Notes: generated by a model not told the origin, from the sequence alone. A stretch of DNA of 64,000 nucleotides from Staphylococcus borealis (GCF_001224225.1 NZ_CUEE01000011.1:1-64000); one strand, 5' to 3'; counted from the stretch's first letter, positions 42,494 to 51,708 are shown. A program made the numbers and translations.

Positions 42494-45226
42494 TTATGCT
42501 GATTTTTTGCGTTGACGACAATATATCAATCCAGTTCCAGTTACAACAAGTAAGATTGCGATACCATGTTCTGATGTATCACCTGTATTACCTGTATTAG
42601 GTAGCTGTATTAATGATTCATTATAGAGCGCCATTGTTTGAATTGCGTTGCTCGTGTGATGATTTTGCTGATGCATCATATGGTACGCACCTGCATGCTG
42701 TTCAAAGGCGTGATTTGATAATTGAATCACTTTGTTGTAATGATTTGAAGCTACAGGATAACCACAATGATGATGTGTAGATGTATGGTTAGTGTTGATG
42801 ACCATTGGTTGTGCATCATTATGGTGATGCTTCCCATTAGTACATAATGGCACTTGCATTTGTTGATGACCGCCATTAGCTACGTTAGGAAGTTCGATGA
42901 TATTTCCATTGGCTTGATGTGTATCTTTATGCGCTGGTTGTTGTCCATGATGACTATTGTGTTTCGAGTCATCATTCGTATTATTATTTGGCATTTGTTG
43001 ACCGCTACCTGCGTGACCTGTTGAATGATTGTTACTATCTTGAGTTGCTTCACCAGTATTTGGCTGCTCAGCACTTTCAGGCTCTCCGTTGATAATACGT
43101 ACAGGTTCAACTGTATCATATTTACTCAAATCGGTTTCTTTAATGTATTGCGCGACAACTTCATCTAATGAGATGCCTTCTTCACGTTGACCACCAAACA
43201 TATCATAGCCATCACCTTGATTAGCCGTGAAATCATTTGTTGTTACATAATACGTGCGGTTAGGGTCTAAATCTTCATAGCGACCATTTTCTTTATTCAA
43301 TACTTTAATTGCATTAATACGTTGTCCAGATGCTTTGTCGATATCGTAATATACTTTTAGTGAATCAGAAATTTGTAAGAAACCACCATTCGCACCTAAG
43401 ACTTTCTTATCGTCTTGTGTTTCAGTATCAGCACTTAAACTATGTTCAAATGCTTTTAACACATCTGAGCCCTTAACTTGAATTTGAGAAATTAAATTTC
43501 CGAATGGTAATACAGTAATAATATCATTTTCTGTAACTTTACCTTTGTCGATTGAAGCACGTATGCCACCGCCGTTAGTGATTGCGAAATCAGAAGGGTG
43601 TGAGAAATGTTTAGAGGCATATGCTTCCATAGCGTCTGTAATTAAATTCCCTAAATTGGTTTCTTGTGTACGTGCTTGTGCGCGTTCGCCATTTAACTTC
43701 ACTGTATTATTAGGGATAACGACAGTGGATGTTGCTTTCAAGAACGCATCATTTGCTTTCTTAGTTTGTGCTTCGATTTGTGAGTCAGGTGTCACATGCT
43801 CAGCATCAGCGACATTAATTAATGATGCTTCGACATTCGTTGCTTGCTTATCTTTAAAATTAAAATCAATACGGCCTACATTTTCGAGGGCTGTTCCTGT
43901 TTGCGCGAGTATATTGTTAGCACCGTAGTGTTGACCGTGATCAATGACTGTATGTGAATGGCCATCGAGGACAAAGATAGACTGTGTAAATGAACGGTCT
44001 TTCGTCAGCTGCTTGATTAAATAATCACCACGCCAACGTTCTTGTGTTGATTTATCCACACCTAAGTGTGATAAGACAACGAATATATCTACATGATTTT
44101 TAATTTGATTCATAGCTTGTTTGACACTGGTTAACGGATCTTTAAATTCTACACCTTCAACTGCGCTAGGTGATGTTTTAGTTTTGGTTTCAGGTGTTGT
44201 GACACCCACAATACCATAACGGACATTGTTTTTAGTTACGATTGTAGAAGGATTAAAAATACGTTTACCATTTTTATAGATATTGGATGAAATGATAGGG
44301 AAATTTAACTGTTTCTGTAATTTAAGTAATTGGTCATAGCCAAAGTCAAATTCATGATTTCCGACAGTCATCGCATCGTAACCGACATGATTCATAGCTT
44401 TAGCCATTTCCTCACCTTTAGAGTTGTTAGAAACAGGTAATCCTTGAAAAGCATCGCCAGAATCAACCATTAAATCAGGATGATATTTGTCTTTGAGTCC
44501 CTTTACTTTAGCCATTCCGATGACACGACCATCTTCTTCAACGAAACGACCATGAATATCATTTGTATGTAAAATTGTGTGTTTATCTTTGTTGTTAGAA
44601 GCTGTTGTTGCTTTCTTATTCGCAGTAACATCATTCGTCTTCATAGCTGTTTGCTTTGAAGTAGCATCACTGTGTTTAAGTGCTTGCTTTGAAACAGGTG
44701 TTGCGTGTTGTGATATAGCAACATCATGACTTTGTTGTTGCGTTGCTTCTTCAGGCGATGAGGTAGCTTTCGCCGGCGTAGATGCCTTTGGCGATGTAAC
44801 TTGTGCTGACTTAGAAGCTTCAGTTGTTGAAGATGATGTGTTTACCTTAGTATCTTGCGACGATTGAACTTCATTTGTAGTCGGTTCAGGCAATGCTTTT
44901 TCGTCTGAAAAGGCAGAACCCTGAGATGAAGCATTGTGCTTCTCTGAAGTTGTATGTTGTGTTGTAGACGTTGCAACATCAGGATGTGGCGTCGTTTGAG
45001 ATGACGATGAGGTGTCATCATTATGTGAAATTGCATCAGATTTTATTGCCGTATCCTTATTCGTCGAGTAAGCATTTACTGATGGTGCTTCTTGTGATGT
45101 TGTGTGTGATACTGCTGTGGTGTTGTTTGATTGGATTGATTCCGATTCAGCAGCATATGTTGTACCCATAGTGATACCAAATACGATAAAAAATAGTATT
45201 AAGATTGGAACAAGATATCGCTCCAT
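42494..45226 (-). CDS. Sortase-anchored 5'-nucleotidase, AdsA-like
   Basis: A 910-residue surface protein. Order: signal peptide (about 1-27, no YSIRK motif), a Ser/Thr-rich low-complexity stalk (about 28-215), a calcineurin-like metallophosphoesterase domain (HTILHTNDIHGRF near 217; VGNHEFDFG), a 5'-nucleotidase C-terminal domain (TNGGGIRASI, ending near 700), a His/Asn-rich linker (about 720-865), and LPNTG with a short hydrophobic segment and RQRKKSA tail. S. aureus AdsA makes adenosine and deoxyadenosine to blunt immunity; the same role is inferred. GGAGG precedes the ATG. The His-rich linker is unusual. Confidence 0.88.
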   Translation of the reverse strand: MERYLVPILILFFIVFGITMGTTYAAESESIQSNNTTAVSHTTSQEAPSVNAYSTNKDTAIKSDAISHNDDTSSSSQTTPHPDVATSTTQHTTSEKHNASSQGSAFSDEKALPEPTTNEVQSSQDTKVNTSSSTTEASKSAQVTSPKASTPAKATSSPEEATQQQSHDVAISQHATPVSKQALKHSDATSKQTAMKTNDVTANKKATTASNNKDKHTILHTNDIHGRFVEEDGRVIGMAKVKGLKDKYHPDLMVDSGDAFQGLPVSNNSKGEEMAKAMNHVGYDAMTVGNHEFDFGYDQLLKLQKQLNFPIISSNIYKNGKRIFNPSTIVTKNNVRYGIVGVTTPETKTKTSPSAVEGVEFKDPLTSVKQAMNQIKNHVDIFVVLSHLGVDKSTQERWRGDYLIKQLTKDRSFTQSIFVLDGHSHTVIDHGQHYGANNILAQTGTALENVGRIDFNFKDKQATNVEASLINVADAEHVTPDSQIEAQTKKANDAFLKATSTVVIPNNTVKLNGERAQARTQETNLGNLITDAMEAYASKHFSHPSDFAITNGGGIRASIDKGKVTENDIITVLPFGNLISQIQVKGSDVLKAFEHSLSADTETQDDKKVLGANGGFLQISDSLKVYYDIDKASGQRINAIKVLNKENGRYEDLDPNRTYYVTTNDFTANQGDGYDMFGGQREEGISLDEVVAQYIKETDLSKYDTVEPVRIINGEPESAEQPNTGEATQDSNNHSTGHAGSGQQMPNNNTNDDSKHNSHHGQQPAHKDTHQANGNIIELPNVANGGHQQMQVPLCTNGKHHHNDAQPMVINTNHTSTHHHCGYPVASNHYNKVIQLSNHAFEQHAGAYHMMHQQNHHTSNAIQTMALYNESLIQLPNTGNTGDTSEHGIAILLVVTGTGLIYCRQRKKSA

Positions 45227-45513
45227 ATTTGCCTCCTTTATTATATGGAATTTACATTTTTATATTAGCATAAGTCACCCGTCTTAAAGCTTACGCATTC
45301 AATTATTTACGATAAATTTAAAAATGATTAATAAATCAAACACTACGATACCTAAGAATCTCTGACTTTTCAAAAAGAAATAGATTAATAAAGAATGTAC
45401 TTTCTGAGTATACAAGAAAGCGCTTTTATATTATAATAAGCATGTAAATAGGGAATATGTACACCCTAAAAGGACAATTATTCGTGGTAAACACACAAAG
45501 GGAGTTTTTATTT

Positions 45514-46470
45514 ATGGAAAGAATCGTTATTACAGGAGCGCTTGGTCAAATTGGTACTGAGCTGGTATTAAAATGTAGAGAAATTTATGGAAATGACAAT
45601 GTCTTAGCTACGGATATTAGAGAACCGGAAGAGGACTCACCGGTTAATAATGGACCGTTTGAAGTATTGGATGTTACGAATCGTGAAGCGATGATGGCGA
45701 GTGTTGAGAACTTTAAAGCGGATACGTTAATGCATATGGCGGCTTTATTATCAGCAACTGCTGAGAAAAATCCATTATTAGCATGGGATTTAAATATGGG
45801 CGGTTTGATGAATGCATTAGAAACTGCTAGAACATATGAATTACATTTCTTCACACCAAGTTCTATTGGTGCGTTTGGTGATTCAACACCTAAGAAAGAT
45901 ACACCTCAAAATACAATCCAACAACCAACTACAATGTATGGTGTGAATAAAGTTGCTGGTGAATTATTATGCCAATATTATTTCACAAAATTTGGTGTCG
46001 ATACGCGTAGTGTGAGATTCCCTGGACTTATTTCTCATGTTAAAGAACCAGGTGGCGGTACGACGGACTATGCGGTTGAAATCTATTTCGAAGCGGTAAG
46101 AAGCGGACGTTATACAAGTTATATTGCTAAAGACACATACATGGATATGATGTATATGGATGATGCAATTGATGCAATTATTAAATTAATGGAAGCAGAT
46201 GCAGATAAATTAGTTACGCGTAATGGCTATAACTTAAGCGCAATGAGCTTTGAACCTGAAGAAATTAAAGCTGAAATCCAAAAACATTATCCGGATTTTG
46301 CTTTAGATTATGAAGTGGATCCAGCACGTCAAGCAATTGCAGATAGTTGGCCAGATAATATTGATACAAGCTATTCTCGTAAAGAGTGGGGCTTTGATCC
46401 TAAATACGATTTAGCTGGTATGACTGAGTTAATGTTAAAAGCGATTGAAGAAAAAGAACAAAATAAATAA
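45514..46470 (+). CDS. NAD-dependent epimerase, threonine dehydrogenase-like
   Basis: A 318-residue short-chain (extended) reductase. Rossmann motif TGALGQIG at 6-13 and catalytic YGVNK near 142. This subgroup contains the SDR-type L-threonine 3-dehydrogenase, whose product is the Kbl substrate, which fits the kbl-like gene upstream. ATG 45514 follows AAAGGGAG; the earlier in-frame start has no ribosome site. Confidence 0.82.
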   Translation: MERIVITGALGQIGTELVLKCREIYGNDNVLATDIREPEEDSPVNNGPFEVLDVTNREAMMASVENFKADTLMHMAALLSATAEKNPLLAWDLNMGGLMNALETARTYELHFFTPSSIGAFGDSTPKKDTPQNTIQQPTTMYGVNKVAGELLCQYYFTKFGVDTRSVRFPGLISHVKEPGGGTTDYAVEIYFEAVRSGRYTSYIAKDTYMDMMYMDDAIDAIIKLMEADADKLVTRNGYNLSAMSFEPEEIKAEIQKHYPDFALDYEVDPARQAIADSWPDNIDTSYSRKEWGFDPKYDLAGMTELMLKAIEEKEQNK

Positions 46471-46486
46471 AGTGTGATGTGTTGAG

Positions 46487-46518
46487 CTAGCAGGGTGGTA
46501 ACACCCTGCTAGTTTTTT
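46487..46518 (+). terminator. Terminator after the epimerase gene
   Basis: CTAGCAGGGTG-GTAA-CACCCTGCTAG, perfect 11-bp stem, then TTTTTT. Confidence 0.95.
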
Positions 46519-46525
46519 GTGAAAA

Positions 46526-46735
46526 GGGAGTGGGACAGAATTCTTTTGAATTCGTTGTCCACTCCCAGCTTGCTTTGCTTGTAGAATTTCTTGATGAAAT
46601 TCTCTTTGCTGGGGCCCCGCCCACCTTCGCAAGGATGACTAGAACTGAGAAAAGCTTGAATTAAGCGTCTTCTCAGTTCAGTCAGCTACTGCGAATTTGC
46701 AAAATAGATTCATTATATTATTTATGTTCCAGCCT
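46526..46735. repeat. Interspersed repeat, copy 3, one STAR module
   Basis: Same frame as 37244-37512 (GGAGTGGGACAGAATTC start; GCTGGGGCCCC; CTGAGAAAAGCTTGAATTAA; TTCCAGCC end) but with a single GCTTGCTTTGCTTGTAG module. Confidence 0.75.
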
Positions 46736-46757
46736 TTTTTTGTGAAAATTGTTATTG

Positions 46758-47031
46758 GATAGATAATCACTCACATAAGTTGCTTCGCGTTCCTGGGGTG
46801 CTGTCCCTAAAGTAGTTCTTAAATGGATTTCATTTCACTTAAGTTGAGACGCTTGCCTAGGGGGCTGGGTCGAACCGCGGTCTTGTAAAGTAGTTCTTAG
46901 ATAGATATTCACTCGTTTAAGTTGTTTCGCTTTCCTGTGGGAAAGGCTCGTGCCTGTAGTCACTCGACACTTTCTTTTCCACTAGGAGTCTACACAACTA
47001 CACTTCGTCATCTATCTTAGAACTATTTACG
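46758..47031. repeat. Three imperfect ~80-bp repeats, the last inside an inverted repeat
   Basis: Units around 46758, 46811 and 46889 share AGTAGTTCTTARATRGAT, a TTTAAGTTG-like segment and a CCTRKGGG end. AGTAGTTCTTAGATAGAT (46890-46907) also pairs with ATCTATCTTAGAACTATTT (47010-47028), making a ~140-bp potential hairpin. No ORF. Function unknown. Confidence 0.6.
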
Positions 47032-47191
47032 TAAGTGTGTGAGCATGCAACTATGTACTATTATTCATTTTACATTTTTCTAAGTGGCTAATTCTCAATT
47101 TCGAAGTTGGATTTAAATTCATTATTAAAGTATGTTATTTTTGAAGTAAGGGTTTACAATTGGTATTTAGTTTGAATTTTTAGAAAATTTA

Positions 47192-47220
47192 TTGAATCAC
47201 CATTATGAGATTGCTATAAT
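47192..47220 (+). promoter_or_regulatory. ilvE promoter
   Basis: TTGAAT (47192-47197) and TATAAT (47215-47220) with 17-bp spacing, 45 bp before the ilvE start. No T-box or other leader structure is seen. Confidence 0.7.
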
Positions 47221-47265
47221 TTAATATACTATTATTAACTTAGAATGATTTAGGAGGCTTTCATC

Positions 47266-48342
47266 ATGTCAGAAAAAGTAAAATTTGAACAACGCGACGC
47301 GCTTAAAGAAAAACCAGAAGGTAATTTAGGATTCGGTCAATACTTCACAGATTACATGTTAAGTTTTGATTATGATGCAGATCAAGGTTGGCATGATTTA
47401 AAAATTGTTCCTTATGCACCATTTGAAGTTTCACCAGCTGCACAAGGTCTTCATTATGGACAAGCTGTATTTGAAGGTTTAAAAGCATATAAACATGAAG
47501 GCGAAGTTGTATTATTTAGACCAGATCAAAACTTCAAACGTATCAATGATTCATTAGCACGTCTAGAGATGCCTAAAGTAGATGAGGAATTATTACTAGA
47601 AGGTTTAAAACAATTAGTAGACGTTGAACGTGATTGGGTACCTGAAGGCGAAGGACAATCATTATATATTCGTCCATTTGTATTTGCCACTGAAGGTATC
47701 TTAGGTGTAAGAGCATCTCATCAATATAAATTATTAATCATTTTATCTCCATCAGGTGCTTATTACGGCGGAGATACTTTAAAAACAACTAAAATTTACG
47801 TTGAAGATGAATATGTTCGTGCCGTACGTGGTGGCGTAGGATTTGCTAAAGTAGCAGGTAACTATGCAGCAAGTTTATTAGCACAAACAAATGCTAATAA
47901 TTTAGGCTATGATCAAGTATTATGGTTAGACGGTGTAGAACAAAAATATGTTGAAGAAGTTGGTAGTATGAACATTTTCTTCGTTGAAAATGGAAAATTA
48001 GTTACACCTGCTTTAAATGGTAGTATCTTACCAGGTATTACACGTAAATCAATCATTGAATTGGCGAAAGAGTTAGGCTATGAAGTTGAAGAACGTAAAG
48101 TATCAATCGATGAGTTATTTGAAGCATACGACAAAGGTGAATTGACTGAAGTATTCGGGTCAGGTACAGCTGCCGTGATTTCACCAGTAGGTACTTTAAA
48201 ATATGAAGACAGAGAAATCGTCATCAACAATAACGAACCTGGCGAAATTACTAAAAAATTATATGACACATACACTGGCATCCAAAGTGGTAAATTAGAA
48301 GATACGCATGGTTGGAGAGTAATCGTGCCAGAGTATAAATAA
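47266..48342 (+). CDS. ilvE: Branched-chain amino acid aminotransferase
   Basis: A 358-residue fold-type IV PLP enzyme for the last step of Ile/Leu/Val synthesis and first step of their breakdown. Family segments [26 protein letters not shown] and [15 protein letters not shown] are all present. GGAGG lies before the ATG. The mobile element begins ~70 bp downstream, and a displaced copy of the last ten codons lies at 62453-62484. Confidence 0.97.
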   Translation: MSEKVKFEQRDALKEKPEGNLGFGQYFTDYMLSFDYDADQGWHDLKIVPYAPFEVSPAAQGLHYGQAVFEGLKAYKHEGEVVLFRPDQNFKRINDSLARLEMPKVDEELLLEGLKQLVDVERDWVPEGEGQSLYIRPFVFATEGILGVRASHQYKLLIILSPSGAYYGGDTLKTTKIYVEDEYVRAVRGGVGFAKVAGNYAASLLAQTNANNLGYDQVLWLDGVEQKYVEEVGSMNIFFVENGKLVTPALNGSILPGITRKSIIELAKELGYEVEERKVSIDELFEAYDKGELTEVFGSGTAAVISPVGTLKYEDREIVINNNEPGEITKKLYDTYTGIQSGKLEDTHGWRVIVPEYK

Positions 48343-48354
48343 TTCATATATAAG

Positions 48355-48395
48355 AAGCTAGAAACGTTGATATGAAGCGGTTTCTAGCTTTTTAT
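48355..48395 (+). terminator. ilvE terminator
   Basis: AAGCTAGAAAC...GGTTTCTAGCTT stem followed by TTTATTTTG. A diverged second copy is at 62497-62540. Confidence 0.88.
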
Positions 48396-48413
48396 TTTGT
48401 TTGCTAATTTGAG

Positions 48414-48437
48414 TTTGAATACGTTTTGAATACGTTA
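48414..48437. repeat. Left attachment repeat (attL candidate)
   Basis: A 24-bp sequence made of two overlapping TTTGAATACGT units, identical to 62330-62353. It begins 71 bp after the ilvE stop and ends four bases before the stop of the original integrase frame. Confidence 0.75.
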
Positions 48438-48440
48438 ATA

Positions 48441-49576
48441 CTAAAAACTAACATATTGAGCGAATTTTTCGGCCACTTTATCACGTTGCTTTTCTGTAAT
48501 ATGAGCGTATATATCCATAGTGGTATTTATATCTCCGTGGCCTAATCTGTCTTGAACTTCTTGAACAGATAAACCCGCTTCGAATAGTAGTGAACAGTGT
48601 GTATGCCTAAAGCCGTGTACTGTAATTTTTTTGAATTCGTTTTTTTATATATCTTATCTAGTGCTTTGTTAGGGTGCTGTACTTGTAATCTGCGGTTAGT
48701 AGTAACATTAGTAAAAAGATTTTGAGTTACATTACTAGTATTATGTCCATACATTAAAGATAACTTACGCTGTTCTATACGCCATTCTTTTAATATTGCA
48801 GCGGTACGATCATCTATACTAACTACTCTTATTGAGGAACTTGTTTTCGGTGGCTGTATAATTTCTTTGTAACCAACGCCGATTGTTACTGTCTTATCTA
48901 TATTGATAGTTTGTTTTTCGAAATTTATATCATTCCACGTTAAAGCCATGAGTTCGCCTCTACGCATACCAGTAAACGCTAGGGTACGAAACATAGCGTG
49001 ATACATTGGCTCATCTTCTACTAATTTTAAAAAGTCTTTTAATTCCTCGCTAGAATAATAAATCAAATGCTCGTTTTCTTTGCCCTTACTTCTTTTAGGC
49101 AATTTAGTATATTTAAAAGGGTTTTCGGATATGATTTTTAAACTAACAGCATATTCTAATACATTAGCAGCGTACACTTTTATATTTCTATAATCTGAAT
49201 AGCTCTCAATCCACTTATTTACAGTGTTTTGACAGTACGGTGTCGTTATACTTTTAATAGGCATATTTTCAAACTCTTTGAGAATAGTGTTTTTAAACAT
49301 ATTTTGTACTCTAACAAATGTACTTTCTCTAACAGTATGTTTATATTGTTCTAGCCATAATTTATACACTTGTTTATAAGTCGTTATTTCATTATTTAAA
49401 AAGCCGTTGCTTTGTATTTCCGTTTGTAGCTTTGCTTCTTCGATTTTGGCCTCTCTTTCAGTTTTGAAGCCTCGTCTTGTTGTCCGCTTCTGCTTACGAG
49501 TTACAGGATCAACACCCAAATATGCAACAAACATATAAGCTGTTGTCCCGTCTTTCTTTTTATATTTCTTAATCAT
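48441..49576 (-). pseudogene. int: Tyrosine integrase, frameshifted
   Basis: N-terminal arm-binding domain (KKYKKKDGTTAYMFVAYLG to about 60), core-binding domain (about 65-150) and catalytic domain with the first Arg in TGMRRGELMALTW. A run of seven A on the coding strand (48626-48632) needs one more A: the frame then continues as KITVHGFRHTHCSLLFEAG, LGH and DIYAH, supplying the HxxR, H and Tyr residues, and stops at 48441. As written, the protein ends early at 48542 without them. Could be a true mutation, slippage or a base-calling error. Confidence 0.88.
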
Positions 49577-49695
49577 TTTAAATCAATCCTTTCTACTTGC
49601 CCGCATGCGTTTGATTGGATTGAACGCACCTTTGAGAGTGGTTACTCATCAGTGCGGTAATAGTATGTATTTGCTCGTAAGAGAAGCGAGAAAAG

Positions 49696-50442
49696 TCATT
49701 TACAATTTTTAAATTGCTCAATAAATTCATCTAAACTTTTGGGATATGTTTCTTTGTAAACTAAATACATAGGTTTACCTTTTATAGCTTCGTATGAATA
49801 GTTAGGATAATGATAAAGACGCTCACTAATTTTTAAAGATTTTTGTTTTAAAATCTCTGCTTCTTTAATTAATGCCTCTGCATTTATATTGTTTTTATCC
49901 GTTTCTGCTTTCCTCATAAATTCTATGTAATCAGTACTAAATGCCACTATCTCTTCAAGAGAAACTGCCTCTGATTTTTTATTTTGATTATTATCGTTCT
50001 TATGTAGTATTTCAATACATAGTTTCTTTATATACTCATAACTGACAGAATTTATATCAATATTAGAGTTTTTTAACATGTCTAAAATTTCAAGTGTTTC
50101 TTTGTATTCATCTATCGAATAAAAATATATATCTGCTTCATTATAATAAGCCTTTAAAAAATAATTATATATCTTTTGGAAATCTTGAAATTGATCGAGA
50201 GCTTTACTATATCCGTTATGAAATAAGTCTTCACTAAATCGTATAATCAAATTATAAGAAACATTTAATTTTTCTGCATAAATGTGTAAATCATTTAAAT
50301 CAATTTTTCTGTTACCATTTTCATGATTGGATATAGTATTTTGACTAAAACCTGTTAGTTTACTTAATTCTTTTTGGGTAATACGCCTAGCTTTTCTAAT
50401 GCTTTTGATAACTGTCCCTAATGTATTTTGTCTTTCTACCAT
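49696..50442 (-). CDS. XRE-family lysogeny-type repressor
   Basis: A 248-residue protein with an N-terminal helix-turn-helix (RRITQKELSKLTGFSQNTIS, about 16-35) and a long helical C-terminal part that may be a tetratricopeptide-like sensing domain, as in Rgg-like regulators. It is divergent from the Cro-like gene, and inverted repeats TATCTCA-N3-TGAGATA lie between them. Likely keeps the element quiescent. The ATG at 50442 is preferred: AAAGGA lies 10 bases upstream, while the TTG at 50451 is too close. Confidence 0.82.
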   Translation of the reverse strand: MVERQNTLGTVIKSIRKARRITQKELSKLTGFSQNTISNHENGNRKIDLNDLHIYAEKLNVSYNLIIRFSEDLFHNGYSKALDQFQDFQKIYNYFLKAYYNEADIYFYSIDEYKETLEILDMLKNSNIDINSVSYEYIKKLCIEILHKNDNNQNKKSEAVSLEEIVAFSTDYIEFMRKAETDKNNINAEALIKEAEILKQKSLKISERLYHYPNYSYEAIKGKPMYLVYKETYPKSLDEFIEQFKNCK

Positions 50443-50486
50443 ATTCTTCAATTCCTTTCGTTAAAATTCTAGCATAAAGAAAAAAA

Positions 50487-50537
50487 TATCTCAATTTGCA
50501 ATATTTTGTGTTGAAATAAATATCTCACTTTGAGATA
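50487..50537. promoter_or_regulatory. Operators O1 and O2 of the repressor switch
   Basis: O2 (50521-50537) is a perfect TATCTCA-CTT-TGAGATA. O1 (50487-50503) has the same left arm and a decayed right arm (TATCTCA-ATT-TGCAATA). Both lie between the divergent repressor and Cro-like genes. Confidence 0.8.
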
Positions 50538-50560
50538 ATAGGCTCAAGGAGGTTTGAAAC

Positions 50561-50788
50561 ATGATTACAAAAAAATTGGAATTGAAACAAAAATATTTAA
50601 AACCTAAAGTTAGATTAAGAGAAGAAAGGTTAAAAAGAGAGTTATCAACTACCTATGTTTCTCAATTAATTGGAATTGATAGAAGACAGTATGAAGCAAA
50701 GGAAAAAGGTTTGTTCTCATTTCACGACTATGAAATTACTGTACTATCAAACGAATTAAATATTGATAGAGAGTTGTTTTTTATTTAG
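50561..50788 (+). CDS. Cro-like helix-turn-helix protein
   Basis: A 75-residue basic protein with a HTH fold (RLREERLKRELSTTYVSQLI, about 20-39, then GIDRRQYEAKEKG). Divergent from the repressor and flanked by O2 upstream and O3 downstream, the expected place of an early anti-repressor/Cro regulator. AAGGAGG precedes the ATG. Confidence 0.72.
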   Translation: MITKKLELKQKYLKPKVRLREERLKRELSTTYVSQLIGIDRRQYEAKEKGLFSFHDYEITVLSNELNIDRELFFI

Positions 50789-50795
50789 TTATTAA

Positions 50796-50812
50796 TATCT
50801 CATTTTGAGATA
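50796..50812. promoter_or_regulatory. Operator O3 before the xis-like gene
   Basis: Perfect TATCTCA-TTT-TGAGATA, the same palindrome as O2, overlapping the region just before the ribosome site of the next gene. Confidence 0.78.
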
Positions 50813-50828
50813 AAAGGGAGGCTTCTAA

Positions 50829-51092
50829 ATGAGTACACCGATATTAAGCGAAGCCGCTTCAATCGAGTTAGCAAACGGTATTTTAAAACTTGCTGAGCAA
50901 ATCGCACAGCAAAAGATAGAACAACAACAGAAGCGGTGGCTTACACAAACGGAAGTAAGAAAGTTATACAGATGTACACATAGTGACGTTACCGAGTGGG
51001 AACGATTAGGACTTACTAAACGTAAACAGGGACGAAGCTATTACTATGACCGCCAAGAAATTGAGCAATTTTTAGAAAGTCAAAAATATTAA
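50829..51092 (+). CDS. Excisionase-like MerR/HTH_17 protein
   Basis: An 87-residue protein: an N-terminal amphipathic helix (about 5-38) and a winged HTH (RWLTQTEVRKLYRC, then WERLGLTKRKQGRSYYYD), a fold typical of excisionases and phage HTH_17 proteins. Position after the switch and before the replication module supports Xis. Controlled by O3. Confidence 0.68.
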   Translation: MSTPILSEAASIELANGILKLAEQIAQQKIEQQQKRWLTQTEVRKLYRCTHSDVTEWERLGLTKRKQGRSYYYDRQEIEQFLESQKY

Positions 51093-51139
51093 AAGATCTT
51101 GCCCGCAAGCGAGTGAATAAGTTAATAGAAATATTAGAT

Positions 51140-51444
51140 AAAAAAACACACTCCTTGTCGTAGAAAGAGTGTGCTACGGAAATTTTGTTTGGTTTTAGAA
51201 GCTACGACCATCTGTACAGATTTTGCTGGTATCGCCCCCAGCCCTGTAATGTACTTAAGCTTTCAATCAAAGTCTAGCGTCCCGTAAGTTACTACCTTAC
51301 AGTACGCATACTCTAGTTAACGTCTCTTGATTGACGGCGAGACACAACAAACGATGCCTTAATTTAGATTTACTTACCTATAAAACCACAGGATGATTTA
51401 AAACCTCGCATAAGCAAGGCCATCACCTCACATATTAGTGGGAT
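51140..51444 (-). ncRNA. Structured minus-strand RNA, unknown family
   Basis: A promoter on the minus strand (TTGTAT 51479-51474, 17 bp, TATACT 51456-51451) faces a terminator at 51140-51173 (CACACTC / GAGTGTG, seven U). Between them are many helices: TCAATCAA (51263-51270) with TTGATTGA (51327-51334), GCTGG...CCAGC (51225-51242), the palindrome ATCTGTACAGAT (51210-51221), and CCTTGC-TTAT-GCGAGG. The terminator loop (51157-51163, CTACGAC in the RNA) can pair with GTCGTAG at 51202-51208. No good ORF except a 17-codon one. About 305 nt. Confidence 0.6.
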
Positions 51445-51451
51445 GAAATAA

Positions 51452-51477
51452 GTATATAACGATATTTCGTTATATAC
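51452..51477. promoter_or_regulatory. Palindromic operator inside the ncRNA promoter
   Basis: GTATATAACGA-TATT-TCGTTATATAC, 11-bp perfect arms. It fills the spacer between -35 and -10 of the minus-strand promoter and lies 15 bp before the next XRE gene, whose product is the likely ligand. Confidence 0.65.
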
Positions 51478-51492
51478 AATAAGGAGGATAAA

Positions 51493-51690
51493 ATGCTTAA
51501 TTTAAAAGAATTAAGAGAAGAAAAAGGTTTATCTCGTTATCAGCTTTCAAAACTATCTGGATTATCAAATTCTACAATTCAATCAGCTGAACTTATTAAT
51601 GAAAATCCTGGATTTTTAACAGTTAAAAGAATTTGCGACGCATTAGATATTGAGATTAAAGAAGTAAGGAAAATAAAAAATGGAAATTAA
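51493..51690 (+). CDS. Small XRE-family regulator
   Basis: A 65-residue single-domain HTH protein (LREEKGLSRYQLSKLSGLSN, about 7-26). It follows a perfect palindrome that also covers the promoter of the divergent ncRNA, so it probably represses both itself and that RNA. Ribosome site AAGGAGG. Confidence 0.78.
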   Translation: MLNLKELREEKGLSRYQLSKLSGLSNSTIQSAELINENPGFLTVKRICDALDIEIKEVRKIKNGN

Positions 51691-51708
51691 TTATTGTGGA
51701 GGTGCTAT

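Noticed and set aside
46758..47031. T-box or other leader for ilvE
   Set aside because: No specifier loop or TGGN bulge; the region ends ~160 bp before the ilvE promoter.
48626..48632. Programmed frameshift in the integrase
   Set aside because: No stimulatory structure or ribosome-site-like signal is obvious, and staphylococcal integrases normally need none; a mutation or read error is simpler.
48542..49576. Complete 344-residue integrase
   Set aside because: The end after the seven-A run is out of frame; the true catalytic C-terminus is encoded in the next frame down to 48441.
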